Assembly (NCBI GenBank): GCA_030833725.1
Contig: JAURGP010000022.1
Span: 1-33,307 of the forward strand
Direction: 5' to 3'
Source: Candidatus Kapaibacterium sp.
Lineage (GTDB): Bacteria > Bacteroidota > Ignavibacteria > Kapaibacteriales > Kapaibacteriaceae
DNA: 33,307 nucleotides
The notes beneath the pieces are model-generated. The model made no database searches, was not told the DNA's origin, and worked only from the letters and a program-made list of their open reading frames with translations. Shown here piece after piece: positions 6,152 to 14,925 of this stretch. Each line of letters opens with the position of its first letter. Position 1 is the first letter of the stretch. The position numbers and the translations under genes were made by a program.

Positions 6152-8325
6152 TACGGCTTCCTGAGGGGGGGAGAACTGGGCACGGAGCCCGTTGAATCCG
6201 AGGGAGCAGGTGGCGATGCGGGATCACCCGGGGTTCCAAGTACTCCCCTAGCCTTGTCAATTTGACCTTTGATGGCATCGTTAAGCGAACCGCCGCCAGG
6301 AGTGAGGCCCGGGATGTCTGGCAGTTGCATGTTCCCAAGCTGGCCATTCAGATTTAAGGCATCCTTATTCTGCTCCAACATTTGCTGCATGACGTTCTTC
6401 TGTCCGGCTGTGGCCTTCTCCAAAAGGTCGCTATCCAAGTCGCGAAGCAGCGTGGAATCAGCAATCTCAACATCATTGGCCTTTGCAAGGGCATACTCAA
6501 CGGACGGGCGGACCTCCTTGGCATACTCTGATCGCGGATAGCGCTCAACAAGCAGACCGTAGTAGTACAGGGCACTATCGTTCTGGTCCAAATCACGCTC
6601 CTGCATCCACCCCAGGGCATACAGGGCCTTTGCTGCATACGGACTGTCTTTGTAGTCGGCAGCAATGCGTTGCAGTTGTCGTGTTGCGTAGGCGTAATCC
6701 TTGATCCTCCGGAAGCTCATGCCGGAGCGGTACAGCTCGGAAGCATCGTCGGCGATGGCGTCGGCCACAAATCCAAGGGATGCGCTCGCTTCCTTCCCGT
6801 AGGGGGAGTTCGGATAACGTTCGTTCAACACCATGAACAGTGAATCAGCCTGTTCAGGGTTGCGTGGGGCAAGCACTCGTGCCTGCGCATACAGGTACTT
6901 GCTCCGCTCAGGATCACGGCTAGCTGTGCTGTCGTAAGCCCAGCGATAGTAGTACAACGCGGAGTCCGTGTTGCCGAGCTGCTCGTGAATCCGGGCCAAA
7001 CCGTACACTTCCTTGCACGTCATGATGGCGATGGAATCGCGCATGGACTCGCGTTCTACAATCACCTTACGGAAGCCTGCAACTTTCCGCTGCTGATCCT
7101 CCCACTGCTTCAACAGGTTGAAGTACTTCGAAGCAACCTCATACACCGGGGTCCGTATCACCTTCGCCTTGGCAAAGTAGACGAGGGCCTCCTCGTAGTT
7201 GCTCTGCTTGTAGAGGTCCATCGCCTTCTGAAAGTTCTGAGCCATCATTTCCGGCCGCCCGACATAGGCTGAATCAGCCTTCTTCTGCTGCGCAATCAAC
7301 GCAGGGTCAGGCGTTTCCGTACTGTCCTTGGTTGCCTCTTTGGCGCGTTGGAGGGCCAATCGCTCGGCTGTGATGAACGAGGTCCACTCGTTGAAGTTGT
7401 CGTTCTCTTCCAGTTCTACGAAGATGTCCTCGGCTTCCTCGAGACGGTCGAGACGGACGAGCGTGGCACCCAGATACAGCTGGCTTTCAAACTCCGCAAG
7501 GATGTCGGGGGTATACAGCGAATCAACCGCACGGAACGCCTCTTCGGCTAGCTGGTACTTACCCATGCGGTAGTACAGTGCAGCCACGTCCACTTGCCAC
7601 GTGGCTCGGATTTCGTCGTCTTCGCTCTGGGCAATCGCCTGCTTGTACGGTGCAACAGCCCCATCCAGGTCGCCCTCCTCAAGAGCCATCTCTGCCTGAA
7701 TGCGGTAGGCCTCTCCCAGAATGTCGTATCGATCCTTGTACCAGGCAACATCTACCGTCCGCGACAGCATCTGTTTTCCCTGCGTGACCTTGCGCTGCAG
7801 AAGGTAATCCTTCGACAATAACAGGTGGGCATCGGGAGAGTAGTCACCATCGGCAAAGCGTTCAATCAACTCCACACACTTCTGCTGCGATGGCACCCAC
7901 TCCTGTCGGAAGAAGTACGACTCAGCCATCATGAACAGACTACCCTGGATGTAGTCGGACTTTGGATGAAAGGACAGGATCTTCGATCCCTTCATCAGGA
8001 TGGAGTCCACCTTCTTGGCGACGGGTTGGAGCTTGCCCCGATCAATCATAAACGTCTTGAGGAAGGTATAGCTTCGGGTGCCGCCTTCTACGTTCTTCGG
8101 AGCTGCAACGCTATCCAAACCTGGCACCAGTACCCGTGGCGTGACCCTTCGTCCCTGATCGATAAACGCAAACTCGTCCTTCACATCATGCATGATCCGC
8201 TGCATGTTATAGTACGTGTTGAAGTACGTGGTCTGATTGTCGTACCACGCACAACCCGAAACTCCAATCGCGATCAGAGCCGCAAACAGAAGACGAGAGA
8301 CCAGATGTGAGGGTTGTTGGTTCAT
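6151..8325 (-). CDS. TPR-repeat lipoprotein, SprE/PorW-like (type IX secretion)
   Basis: 724 residues. A lipoprotein signal ends at the lipobox VSGC (Cys25), followed by WYDNQTTYFNTYYNMQRI, close in style to the start of SprE/PorW proteins. About ten TPR-like helical pairs fill residues 100-620, with repeated ALYYYG/LYYRMGKYQLAEEAF patterns. The C-terminal 100 residues are Q/N/P/G-rich and disordered. SprE/PorW is an outer-membrane-tethered periplasmic TPR lipoprotein of the T9SS that contacts the PorK/PorN ring and the translocon. T9SS cargo in this window supports that reading. Length is somewhat shorter than the Flavobacterium and Porphyromonas proteins (roughly 770-870 from memory). A general TPR lipoprotein is the alternative. 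It starts ten bases after the M61 stop. Confidence 0.7.
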   Translation of the reverse strand: MNQQPSHLVSRLLFAALIAIGVSGCAWYDNQTTYFNTYYNMQRIMHDVKDEFAFIDQGRRVTPRVLVPGLDSVAAPKNVEGGTRSYTFLKTFMIDRGKLQPVAKKVDSILMKGSKILSFHPKSDYIQGSLFMMAESYFFRQEWVPSQQKCVELIERFADGDYSPDAHLLLSKDYLLQRKVTQGKQMLSRTVDVAWYKDRYDILGEAYRIQAEMALEEGDLDGAVAPYKQAIAQSEDDEIRATWQVDVAALYYRMGKYQLAEEAFRAVDSLYTPDILAEFESQLYLGATLVRLDRLEEAEDIFVELEENDNFNEWTSFITAERLALQRAKEATKDSTETPDPALIAQQKKADSAYVGRPEMMAQNFQKAMDLYKQSNYEEALVYFAKAKVIRTPVYEVASKYFNLLKQWEDQQRKVAGFRKVIVERESMRDSIAIMTCKEVYGLARIHEQLGNTDSALYYYRWAYDSTASRDPERSKYLYAQARVLAPRNPEQADSLFMVLNERYPNSPYGKEASASLGFVADAIADDASELYRSGMSFRRIKDYAYATRQLQRIAADYKDSPYAAKALYALGWMQERDLDQNDSALYYYGLLVERYPRSEYAKEVRPSVEYALAKANDVEIADSTLLRDLDSDLLEKATAGQKNVMQQMLEQNKDALNLNGQLGNMQLPDIPGLTPGGGSLNDAIKGQIDKARGVLGTPGDPASPPAPSDSTGSVPSSPPLRKP

Positions 8326-8335
8326 GCCTGCATGA

Positions 8336-10177
8336 CTATGGTCTACGCAACCAACGGTCGAAGAGTTGTTGTTGTCGAGAAGTCATCGTATCCATCTTTT
8401 GCAATCTTGCCTTCATGACCGGTGCCGTCGACATCGTGGTACTGTACACAACGCCGTCGCACTGAGCCGTCACCAGAACCTCTCGATCACCGGCTGCAGC
8501 TAGGATCTGGTCCATCTGCTTTGTACCAGTAACGCGTGTGCCATCAAGAGCAACTAGTTCGTCGTCGATACCAATGCCGGCGCGCTGGCCGGGTGATCCA
8601 TCTAGGACTCCCTTGACCAGCACCTTGCCACTCGACTCGGCCACCGTCAATCCGGTAAACCGTATCGCGGGCACAGAGGCAAACGATCGATTTTCACCAA
8701 AGGTTATTGCTGGAGCGGTCTCAGCTTCTACCAGGAGCTTCAATCCAAGTGGCTCAAAGAGCTCAGCATACGGCAGTTCCGTGGTGCCGTTCAACCACTG
8801 CATCAATCGATCACGCAGTTGCACACCTGTGGACCGCTCCAGAATCGCAATGCATTCGTCCTCCGTCAGGCCGCGCGAGGGATCCTGCAGATATCGCTCC
8901 CATAGTCCTCGCAGGCCATCGTCCAGCGATGTACGACCATCCGTATGATCGATGATGTAGAGGTCCAGTAACATCGTGACAACTCCACCCTTGAGGTAGT
9001 AGGATGGGAATCGATTGTTTCCGTCGGGACTCTGGAGGTATAGCTTCACCCAACTCAGGAAACTGGAATCACGCGTCGACATCCGGAATCGTCCGGGCAC
9101 CAGCATCAGACGTGTGAGGTGTTCGGACGACAGCGTGTTGAGGTACTCATCCTGTGTGAGGAAGCCACAGCGATACGACAGCAGATCGTCGTAGTACGAC
9201 GTGACTCCTTCGGCTAACCACAGCATGGGCGTGTAGTTTTCCTTCGTGTAGTCGAAGGGGCCCAGTTCGACAGGGCGTATGCGCTTGACGTTCCAGAGAT
9301 GGAAGTACTCATGGCAGAGCAGAGCCAGCAAGCCCTTTGCTTTCGACGTCTCGAGTAGAGCCTGCGGATCAACGGCATTTACGCTGGATCGTGCATGCTC
9401 GAGTCCGCCGTAGGAATTGGGATAGCACTGCAGGATAAAAACGTATCGATCATATGGAACGGAGCCGAAGATTGCTGCCTCGGTGTTGACAATCACGCGA
9501 ATCTGTTCTGCCAACCAATCAATGTCTACTGGCTGCGAACTGGCCACGGCCAGCTCGTGTCGAGCCCCCTGCACGTCAAAGGTGCGCACGAGATGATTCC
9601 CAATCTCTAACGGGCTATCGGCCAGGATGTCGTAGTTCAGTGCTCCCAGCACGACGCCGCGTTCGGAGGGCGGAACAACTTCCGAGAGCTGGGTAGAAAC
9701 GGCCGGCCACGCATGTTGGTCATGGTGCAGCACCACATGGTGTATCTCCTGCATCCGACCTTCTACGTACATCATCGTTGCCGTCGGTACAAGGAAGGCA
9801 TGGTTCCGGTTGATGTGATTGGTGCGAACGGTGCGCTCGAAACCATACACGACGTAGTGTAGCTCGACAACATCCGCACCGTTGGTCGTGATCTCCACGG
9901 AGGACTTATCGCGCCAGCGGAAGGGGGCTTCCGTCTTTACCCCACCTCGCACGGTGAACGCTTCAACGTTACCCTGATAGCCGGCGTAGTCCCGCACCTT
10001 ATAGCTGCCCGGCGTCCATGCTGGCATCACGGCGGTAACCGTTGCACCTGTTACATCCGAAACAGTCATCACCACGCGCACAAGATGCTGAGACGCCCTG
10101 TCGAAGTGCAGGTCGTACATAATTCTGGCCGTGGTGCCACGAAGTTGCTCGTCGCGCTGTTCGATCTGATAGCTCAT
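8336..10177 (-). CDS. M61 family (glycyl aminopeptidase-like) metallopeptidase with PDZ domain
   Basis: 613 residues. The N-terminal beta domain (about 1-200) carries the M61 hallmark PAWTPGSYKVRDYAG (52-66). The thermolysin-like core has GGLEH (257-261) for N-terminus recognition, the zinc motif HEYFH (289-293) followed by WNVKRIRP, and the third ligand in WLAEGVTSYYDD (Glu323). A C-terminal PDZ domain spans about 515-590 (SPGQRAGIGIDDELVALDG). No signal peptide is seen, so it is probably cytoplasmic or exported by an unrecognised route. M61 enzymes remove N-terminal Gly/Ala. The ATG directly abuts the stop of the upstream J-domain-like gene, indicating an operon. Confidence 0.92.
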   Translation of the reverse strand: MSYQIEQRDEQLRGTTARIMYDLHFDRASQHLVRVVMTVSDVTGATVTAVMPAWTPGSYKVRDYAGYQGNVEAFTVRGGVKTEAPFRWRDKSSVEITTNGADVVELHYVVYGFERTVRTNHINRNHAFLVPTATMMYVEGRMQEIHHVVLHHDQHAWPAVSTQLSEVVPPSERGVVLGALNYDILADSPLEIGNHLVRTFDVQGARHELAVASSQPVDIDWLAEQIRVIVNTEAAIFGSVPYDRYVFILQCYPNSYGGLEHARSSVNAVDPQALLETSKAKGLLALLCHEYFHLWNVKRIRPVELGPFDYTKENYTPMLWLAEGVTSYYDDLLSYRCGFLTQDEYLNTLSSEHLTRLMLVPGRFRMSTRDSSFLSWVKLYLQSPDGNNRFPSYYLKGGVVTMLLDLYIIDHTDGRTSLDDGLRGLWERYLQDPSRGLTEDECIAILERSTGVQLRDRLMQWLNGTTELPYAELFEPLGLKLLVEAETAPAITFGENRSFASVPAIRFTGLTVAESSGKVLVKGVLDGSPGQRAGIGIDDELVALDGTRVTGTKQMDQILAAAGDREVLVTAQCDGVVYSTTMSTAPVMKARLQKMDTMTSRQQQLFDRWLRRP

Positions 10178-11050
10178 TTATCGTCCGCCAAAGTAGGTGT
10201 TCTCCATAAAGTCTTGATCGAAGTCCTGTGCTGCAGGCGCGTCGGGATTGCGTCCGGGTGGTCGGAGGCCGCCGGCCAGATCCTGATACGTCCGGCGATG
10301 CTCGATGAGTTCAGCTCGTCGTTTCTGGAGGTCGGCCTCGAGTTCCATGCGATGGCGTTCTACCCAGGCCGGATGGTCCAGATCACGAGCAAACATGAAC
10401 GGCTCTTCGGTCTGCATGCTGTCCAGCTTCCGTTGTTCCATCCGCAGTCGAGCTTCCAGTGTGCGCTCTTCTTGTTGCCAGCGTTCTAGGGACCACCTGT
10501 CATCACCCTGATCCACCGACGCACCAGTAACGGTGAGTAACGTGCGCAGTCGGGATGCATCGCGGTTTCTGTAGGCTTCCTGAACGCGGTGCCACGTAGG
10601 CAGGGAGTCCTCATGATCGGCATCTACGGCATCTGGGTGCAATCGTTTGGCTAGTGTTCGATACATCTGCACCAGCTCACCCTGTGACGCGGGCGGCTCC
10701 ACCGACGGGCCGTTACCGAAGGCTTCGCGATAGCGCTGATGCATTCGCGCATACTCCTTGTCTACCACACCGTTGATCAGTTCGACGGTCTCGGCCGTGA
10801 TGGCCTCGCCACGCGAAGCCTTCACTGTGAGCAACTCCACACGGCGAAACAACTCGGCGCATTGCAGAGCTAGGTTCTGTCGCTCTCGTTCGAGGGTACC
10901 GAAGTGCTGCTCGTACCGCATAAGAATCTGTGGATGCTCTACAGTAGCAAGGTGATGCCACTCCTCGAGCACACGCTGCAGGCGCTGACGGAGCTCTGCA
11001 CAGCGTGAGCGCACTCGAACCAGATCGGGATGCGTGATGGGCGTGGCCAT
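10178..11050 (-). CDS. Coiled-coil protein with a J-domain-like HPD segment
   Basis: 290 residues from ATG 11050; a TTG two codons earlier is also possible. Long charged helices (about 10-125 and 190-265) predict coiled coils. Between them is YRTLAKRLHPDAVD followed by WHRVQEAYRNRD, which follows helix II, the HPD loop and helix III of a J-domain, so it may stimulate a DnaK/Hsp70 ATPase. There is no G/F or zinc-finger region, so it is not DnaJ itself. The C-terminus is P/G-rich and ends FMENTYFGGR. It sits between the BatA-like gene (17-base gap) and the M61 peptidase (no gap). Substrate and partner are unknown. Confidence 0.75.
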   Translation of the reverse strand: MATPITHPDLVRVRSRCAELRQRLQRVLEEWHHLATVEHPQILMRYEQHFGTLERERQNLALQCAELFRRVELLTVKASRGEAITAETVELINGVVDKEYARMHQRYREAFGNGPSVEPPASQGELVQMYRTLAKRLHPDAVDADHEDSLPTWHRVQEAYRNRDASRLRTLLTVTGASVDQGDDRWSLERWQQEERTLEARLRMEQRKLDSMQTEEPFMFARDLDHPAWVERHRMELEADLQKRRAELIEHRRTYQDLAGGLRPPGRNPDAPAAQDFDQDFMENTYFGGR

Positions 11051-11067
11051 GAGCAAAAGTTACGGAG

Positions 11068-13176
11068 TTAGGCCGTTCCAGACGCCGTGGCATCACGGGC
11101 CATCATGCGGGAGACGACCGATTCCGCTACGGCGCACAACAGCGCCAGCATGATGGACAAGGGCCAGAGTTCCGAGCCAATACGAGCTTGACTCATCGAC
11201 GTTTGGAGGTCTTTCCCCGGCTCTGTGTACGTGACGTCGACCGACGCATCAACCATACGTTGCGCTGCCTGCTGCCACTGGTCGGCATCCATGAACTCCA
11301 GCAGCGATTCTATCCGCGGAACATTCACACTTGCCGCTGCCACATCGACACCATTCTGTGTGGTCACAAACACCACACCGGCGCGCTCCTGTGCTGGCAC
11401 CTGGAGTAGCGTCTGCGATGGCAATCGTGCCGGGGCGACATCACTGGTGACTCCGCCTGTTTCGCGAAGACGGAACAACTTTTCCCCTGTCCAGCGACCG
11501 GGTACAGCTATGGTAAGGGGCTGACCAATCATCGCAGATGTACGCTCATCCTGGGGTACCATGGCATACAGTGCTGATCTCACAACAACGGCAGCAAAGA
11601 ATCCTGTCCCGGCAAACGACCCCCAGGAGGGAGCAGGGTTGACTGCAACGTACAGCAGCCGACCAGCACCACGAGTACTCTCCGTGAGGAAGGCGCCGGC
11701 ATCCGTCGCCGCAAGGGTCACTCCTCCGGACGCTGATCGCTGCTTCAAGACTTCGATACGCTCCAGCGCTGGCGTACCAGACCGCTCTGCTTCAAACACA
11801 CCGTAGAACAGTGGATGGGTCTCATCAAGCGAGTGCACCAGCCACGGATTACGCGCCGGTGCCACCACACTCGTAGACAGTGACAACTGGAACGGTGCAG
11901 TCAACTGCATCAGTGATGGGTCATCGGACGCAAACACCACCACACCACCACCATCCTGCACGTACTGCTCCAAGATGGGAACAAACGCCGACGCGATGGG
12001 ACCGTCCACAACGAACAGCGCATCACACTCCGTGAGGCGCGGCATGGCCTCAGCCAGCGTGCGAAACCGCTGGACACTCTGAGCATCTACTGCGTCGTTC
12101 ATCGCAACGGCAACTGCCGTGGCAACGTACTCTGCTGCTGGCGTAGATCCCACGACGGCGAATCTGCCTATCGGTGGCACGAACACACTTGTGTATCGTG
12201 TATTGTCACCATCGATGGCGTCGTTATCGATCTCCGCAGCTACGGCGATGGTGCCGCGCTTCTGCGGAGGTGCCGTGAGGACCACCGATCTTGTGGTGCC
12301 AGCTGGAATATCCAAGGTGCGCTGTGCCACACCAACACCGTTAAACGACATGGTCACGACTACGGCTGTGGCATCACGACCGCTGCCATTGCGGATCCAG
12401 GCCTCCATCTCGAGCGGTCGGTCGGGCTGCACAATGGCCGTGTGCACGGCGATAGAATCGATTGAGTAGTTCGGTTCAACACCCGAGAGCCCCTTCCCAA
12501 CATGCACGAGGTAGAGCTGGGAGGCACGTTGCAGCATCGTTGAGGAATCCATCGACGCACGCTGCGCCAGAGACTTCTGGGCATCACTGAAAACATATAC
12601 TTCGCGATGGGCATGGGCCGCTTCGTCGAGTAACGCGTCTACCCGTCCAAGAGATGGTGCTAGGTAGGCCGTGGCCTCCACCGTCGTCATCGCCTGAAGA
12701 TCAGCACGGGCTTGGTCGATCGTACGTGTAAACCCAATCTGCAGACCGGCATCCCCCCCGCACATCGGCATCACGCAGACCTCATCGCCCGGTTGTAGTC
12801 CATCAATCACAGCCAAGGCCGCATCGATGGACTGCTGAAACCTCCTTCCACGTTGATCGGCCGCCTCCATACTTGCTGAGTTATCTATCAGCAGCACCAC
12901 CGACGTTCGCTCGGACGTGCTGAGTAACGGCAGGTTGGACGAAATCGTTGGCCGAGAGAATGCCAGTACAGCAAACACCACCAACAGCGTCCGCAGAATC
13001 AGCAACAGAATCTGCTGAATCTTGATGCGGCGCACACGCGACTGCTGAAGCTCCTGCAAGAACCGCAGCGTGCCGAAGTCCACGGTGCGGAGCTTTCGGA
13101 GGTTCAGCAGATGCAGCAGCACGGGAATGCCGGCTGCGACAAGTCCGATGAGGGCCAGTGGGTTAAGAAAGTTCAC
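11068..13176 (-). CDS. BatA-like membrane protein with VWA domain
   Basis: 702 residues starting at a GTG. The N-terminus is the double-membrane-anchor domain of the BatA family: NPLALIGLVAAGIPVLLHLL (5-24), then a basic linker and a second hydrophobic helix at about 54-72. A von Willebrand factor A domain follows, with the metal-site motif DNSAS (98-102) and YVFSD later. The middle is beta-rich and exposed to the periplasm. A last membrane helix (SIMLALLCAVAES) lies near residue 680. Relatives occur in the Bacteroides aerotolerance operon beside MoxR ATPases, but no moxR or other bat gene is here. It starts five bases after the rluB-type stop and is probably in the same transcript. Metal-dependent protein binding at the inner membrane is likely; the partner is unknown. 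Confidence 0.88.
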   Translation of the reverse strand: MNFLNPLALIGLVAAGIPVLLHLLNLRKLRTVDFGTLRFLQELQQSRVRRIKIQQILLLILRTLLVVFAVLAFSRPTISSNLPLLSTSERTSVVLLIDNSASMEAADQRGRRFQQSIDAALAVIDGLQPGDEVCVMPMCGGDAGLQIGFTRTIDQARADLQAMTTVEATAYLAPSLGRVDALLDEAAHAHREVYVFSDAQKSLAQRASMDSSTMLQRASQLYLVHVGKGLSGVEPNYSIDSIAVHTAIVQPDRPLEMEAWIRNGSGRDATAVVVTMSFNGVGVAQRTLDIPAGTTRSVVLTAPPQKRGTIAVAAEIDNDAIDGDNTRYTSVFVPPIGRFAVVGSTPAAEYVATAVAVAMNDAVDAQSVQRFRTLAEAMPRLTECDALFVVDGPIASAFVPILEQYVQDGGGVVVFASDDPSLMQLTAPFQLSLSTSVVAPARNPWLVHSLDETHPLFYGVFEAERSGTPALERIEVLKQRSASGGVTLAATDAGAFLTESTRGAGRLLYVAVNPAPSWGSFAGTGFFAAVVVRSALYAMVPQDERTSAMIGQPLTIAVPGRWTGEKLFRLRETGGVTSDVAPARLPSQTLLQVPAQERAGVVFVTTQNGVDVAAASVNVPRIESLLEFMDADQWQQAAQRMVDASVDVTYTEPGKDLQTSMSQARIGSELWPLSIMLALLCAVAESVVSRMMARDATASGTA

Positions 13177-13181
13177 CGCTG

Positions 13182-14030
13182 TTACACCTTGAGTTTCACG
13201 AGTCGGCGCAGCTCAGCAACTTCATCACGCGTGAGATGTCGGTACTCACCGCGCGCCAAACCACGTGTGGTGAGGAAGGCATACTGCTTCCGATCCAGCC
13301 GTCGCACTTCATAACCGAAGTGTTCAAACAGCCGCCGCACCTCGCGATTCTTCCCTTCGGCTAGTTCGAGAAACACCGTGCTCGGCTCCTTGGGATCAAT
13401 CATCACTTGGCACGGCTGGGTAGGTCCGTCCTCGAGTTCTACGCCGGCTGCGATGCGCTTTCCGTCGCGTGGATCGAGTGGTTTGTCCAGTCCAACCTTG
13501 TACACGCGGGGGATCTCATAGCGAGGGTGCATCAACCGATTAGCGAGCTCGCCGTCGTTCGTGATCAACAGTACGCCCGTTGTATTGCGGTCGAGGCGTC
13601 CCACCGTGAAGAGTCGCTGATGGATCTTTACGACGTCAAACACGGTCGTACGGCCCTTCTCGTCCGACGACGTCGAAATCGTATTCTTGGGCTTGTTCAG
13701 GAGCACGTACGTGAGGTGCTTGGTGCGCGTAATCGGTTCGCCGTTCACGGCAACCACGTCCTCTGGTCCAACCTTGGTGCCGCGCTCGGTACACACCTTG
13801 CGGTTGATCGTGACCTTGCCCTGCTCGATCAATTCATCGGCTGAGCGCCGAGAGGCAACTCCCGCGTCGGCGATGGCCTTGTTCAGGCGGACGCTCTGTT
13901 CCGGTCCTACAATATCACCGCGCTGATGCCTCTTTCTTGTCGGCTCTGTGGCCGACGGTCGCTGTTGAGTACGTGGTGCCGACGGGCCCTTGCCGTTTCG
14001 TCGTTTAGGAGTGTTCTTCTGTGTGCGCAT
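13182..14030 (-). CDS. Pseudouridine synthase, RluB/RsuA family, with basic N-terminal tail
   Basis: 282 residues from ATG 14030, chosen because GGGA lies six bases upstream. The first 45 residues are basic and disordered. An S4 RNA-binding domain follows (about 47-92: RLNKAIADAGVASRRSADEL), then the catalytic domain with GRLDRNTTGVLLITNDG, in which Asp147 is the nucleophile, and KNREVRRLFEHFGYEVRRLDR near the end. The order and motifs fit RluB/RluE/RsuA enzymes, which isomerise single uridines in rRNA; the target (23S 2605-like in RluB) is inferred from resemblance only. The 5' end overlaps the acyltransferase end by about 26 bases. Basic tails like this one are common in this family in Bacteroidota. 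Confidence 0.9.
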   Translation of the reverse strand: MRTQKNTPKRRNGKGPSAPRTQQRPSATEPTRKRHQRGDIVGPEQSVRLNKAIADAGVASRRSADELIEQGKVTINRKVCTERGTKVGPEDVVAVNGEPITRTKHLTYVLLNKPKNTISTSSDEKGRTTVFDVVKIHQRLFTVGRLDRNTTGVLLITNDGELANRLMHPRYEIPRVYKVGLDKPLDPRDGKRIAAGVELEDGPTQPCQVMIDPKEPSTVFLELAEGKNREVRRLFEHFGYEVRRLDRKQYAFLTTRGLARGEYRHLTRDEVAELRRLVKLKV

Positions 14031-14925
14031 GCCGATTCCCATCGTGAGCTTGTGTAGGGGGCTGACCTCGCCAACGGCGATGCTGCCAGCTCCAAAGTTG
14101 TGGATGACGTTCGATGGCCTGTTCAAGTACATGAACATGCCGCTGAGTTACTTCTTCTGCCGTATCTGTTGCCGTAATGGGCAATTCCTCGATGTGGGCG
14201 TGATACCTCCCGTCGGGCTGTCGGACGGCGAAGGTATAGTAGATCGGGGCGTTGAACCTCAACGCTAGCACTGCCGGTGCTTCGTAGGTTGGTGTTCGCC
14301 TGCCGAAGAACATGGGCCACGGATCATGCTCTGGACGTGCGTGCTGGTCGGCGAGGAAGGCTATCACACCGCCATCCTTGAGCACCTGCACGATCGTTCT
14401 CGCCGCTTGGTGAAACGATACAGCCACATTACCAAACTTCTCCCGGCTCGCATTCAGCTGATCATTCAAGGCAGCGTTACTCTGCGGGTGCACCACCATA
14501 TGAATCGGATGGTGCAGCGCAAGACCAGATGCCAGAGCGAGGTACTCCCAATTACCGAAATGTCCCGAGACCAGAATTACGGGAAGCCCCTTACGAACTC
14601 TGTCTCGAACTGGTTCTGCCCCTGTGATGATCATTCGATCAAGGATGTGCTGCTGATCCATCGCTGGAATTGCCAACATCTCTACCAGCGTAATGCCCAT
14701 GTTCTCATAGGATCCACGAATGATCTCACGCTGTTGCTGCTTCGAACGGCCTGGAAAGGCGGCTTGCACATTCTCTACCGTGATGGATCGGCGCTTCGGA
14801 TCAACCCACATCATCACAAGGCCAATACGACGTCCCATCGCAATACGCTGCTCGGGCGTCGCAGAGCACGACCACGCACTTAGCCACGTGAACAGACGAT
14901 ACAGAACACCATGTTGGGCGGCCAT
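14005..14925 (-). CDS. LpxL/HtrB-like lysophospholipid or lipid A acyltransferase
   Basis: 306 residues from ATG 14925; its A is the last base of the GWxTD TAA stop (TAATG). The earlier open frame is non-conserved and lies inside the upstream gene. The N-terminus is hydrophobic (YRLFTWLSAW). The catalytic motif SGHFGNWE carries the H(x)4E pair at His122 and Glu127. The substrate-binding block follows: FLADQHARP ... PMFFGRRTPTYEAPAVLAL. This is the inner-membrane LpxL/LpxM-type family, which adds secondary acyl chains to lipid A. In Bacteroidota-related bacteria, paralogues also acylate other amines and lipids, so the acceptor is uncertain. The position directly after the GWxTD gene suggests an envelope-lipid role for the operon. 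Confidence 0.88.
   Translation of the reverse strand: MAAQHGVLYRLFTWLSAWSCSATPEQRIAMGRRIGLVMMWVDPKRRSITVENVQAAFPGRSKQQQREIIRGSYENMGITLVEMLAIPAMDQQHILDRMIITGAEPVRDRVRKGLPVILVSGHFGNWEYLALASGLALHHPIHMVVHPQSNAALNDQLNASREKFGNVAVSFHQAARTIVQVLKDGGVIAFLADQHARPEHDPWPMFFGRRTPTYEAPAVLALRFNAPIYYTFAVRQPDGRYHAHIEELPITATDTAEEVTQRHVHVLEQAIERHPQLWSWQHRRWRGQPPTQAHDGNRHAHTEEHS
14037..14040 (-). promoter_or_regulatory. Ribosome binding site deciding the RluB-type start
   Basis: GGGA on the minus strand lies six bases from ATG 14030. It favours this start over the ATG at 14042 and over the longer open frame to 14138. Confidence 0.5.
14055..14063 (-). repeat. AGCCCCCTA motif, copy 5
   Basis: Inside the acyltransferase 3' end, read as Q-P-P-T, about 25 bases before the RluB-type start. 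Confidence 0.8.

Noticed and set aside
6142-6190. Possible bidirectional terminator between clpS and the TPR gene
   Set aside because: No stem with convincing pairing and T-tract was found. The G-run belongs to the repeated 9-mer.
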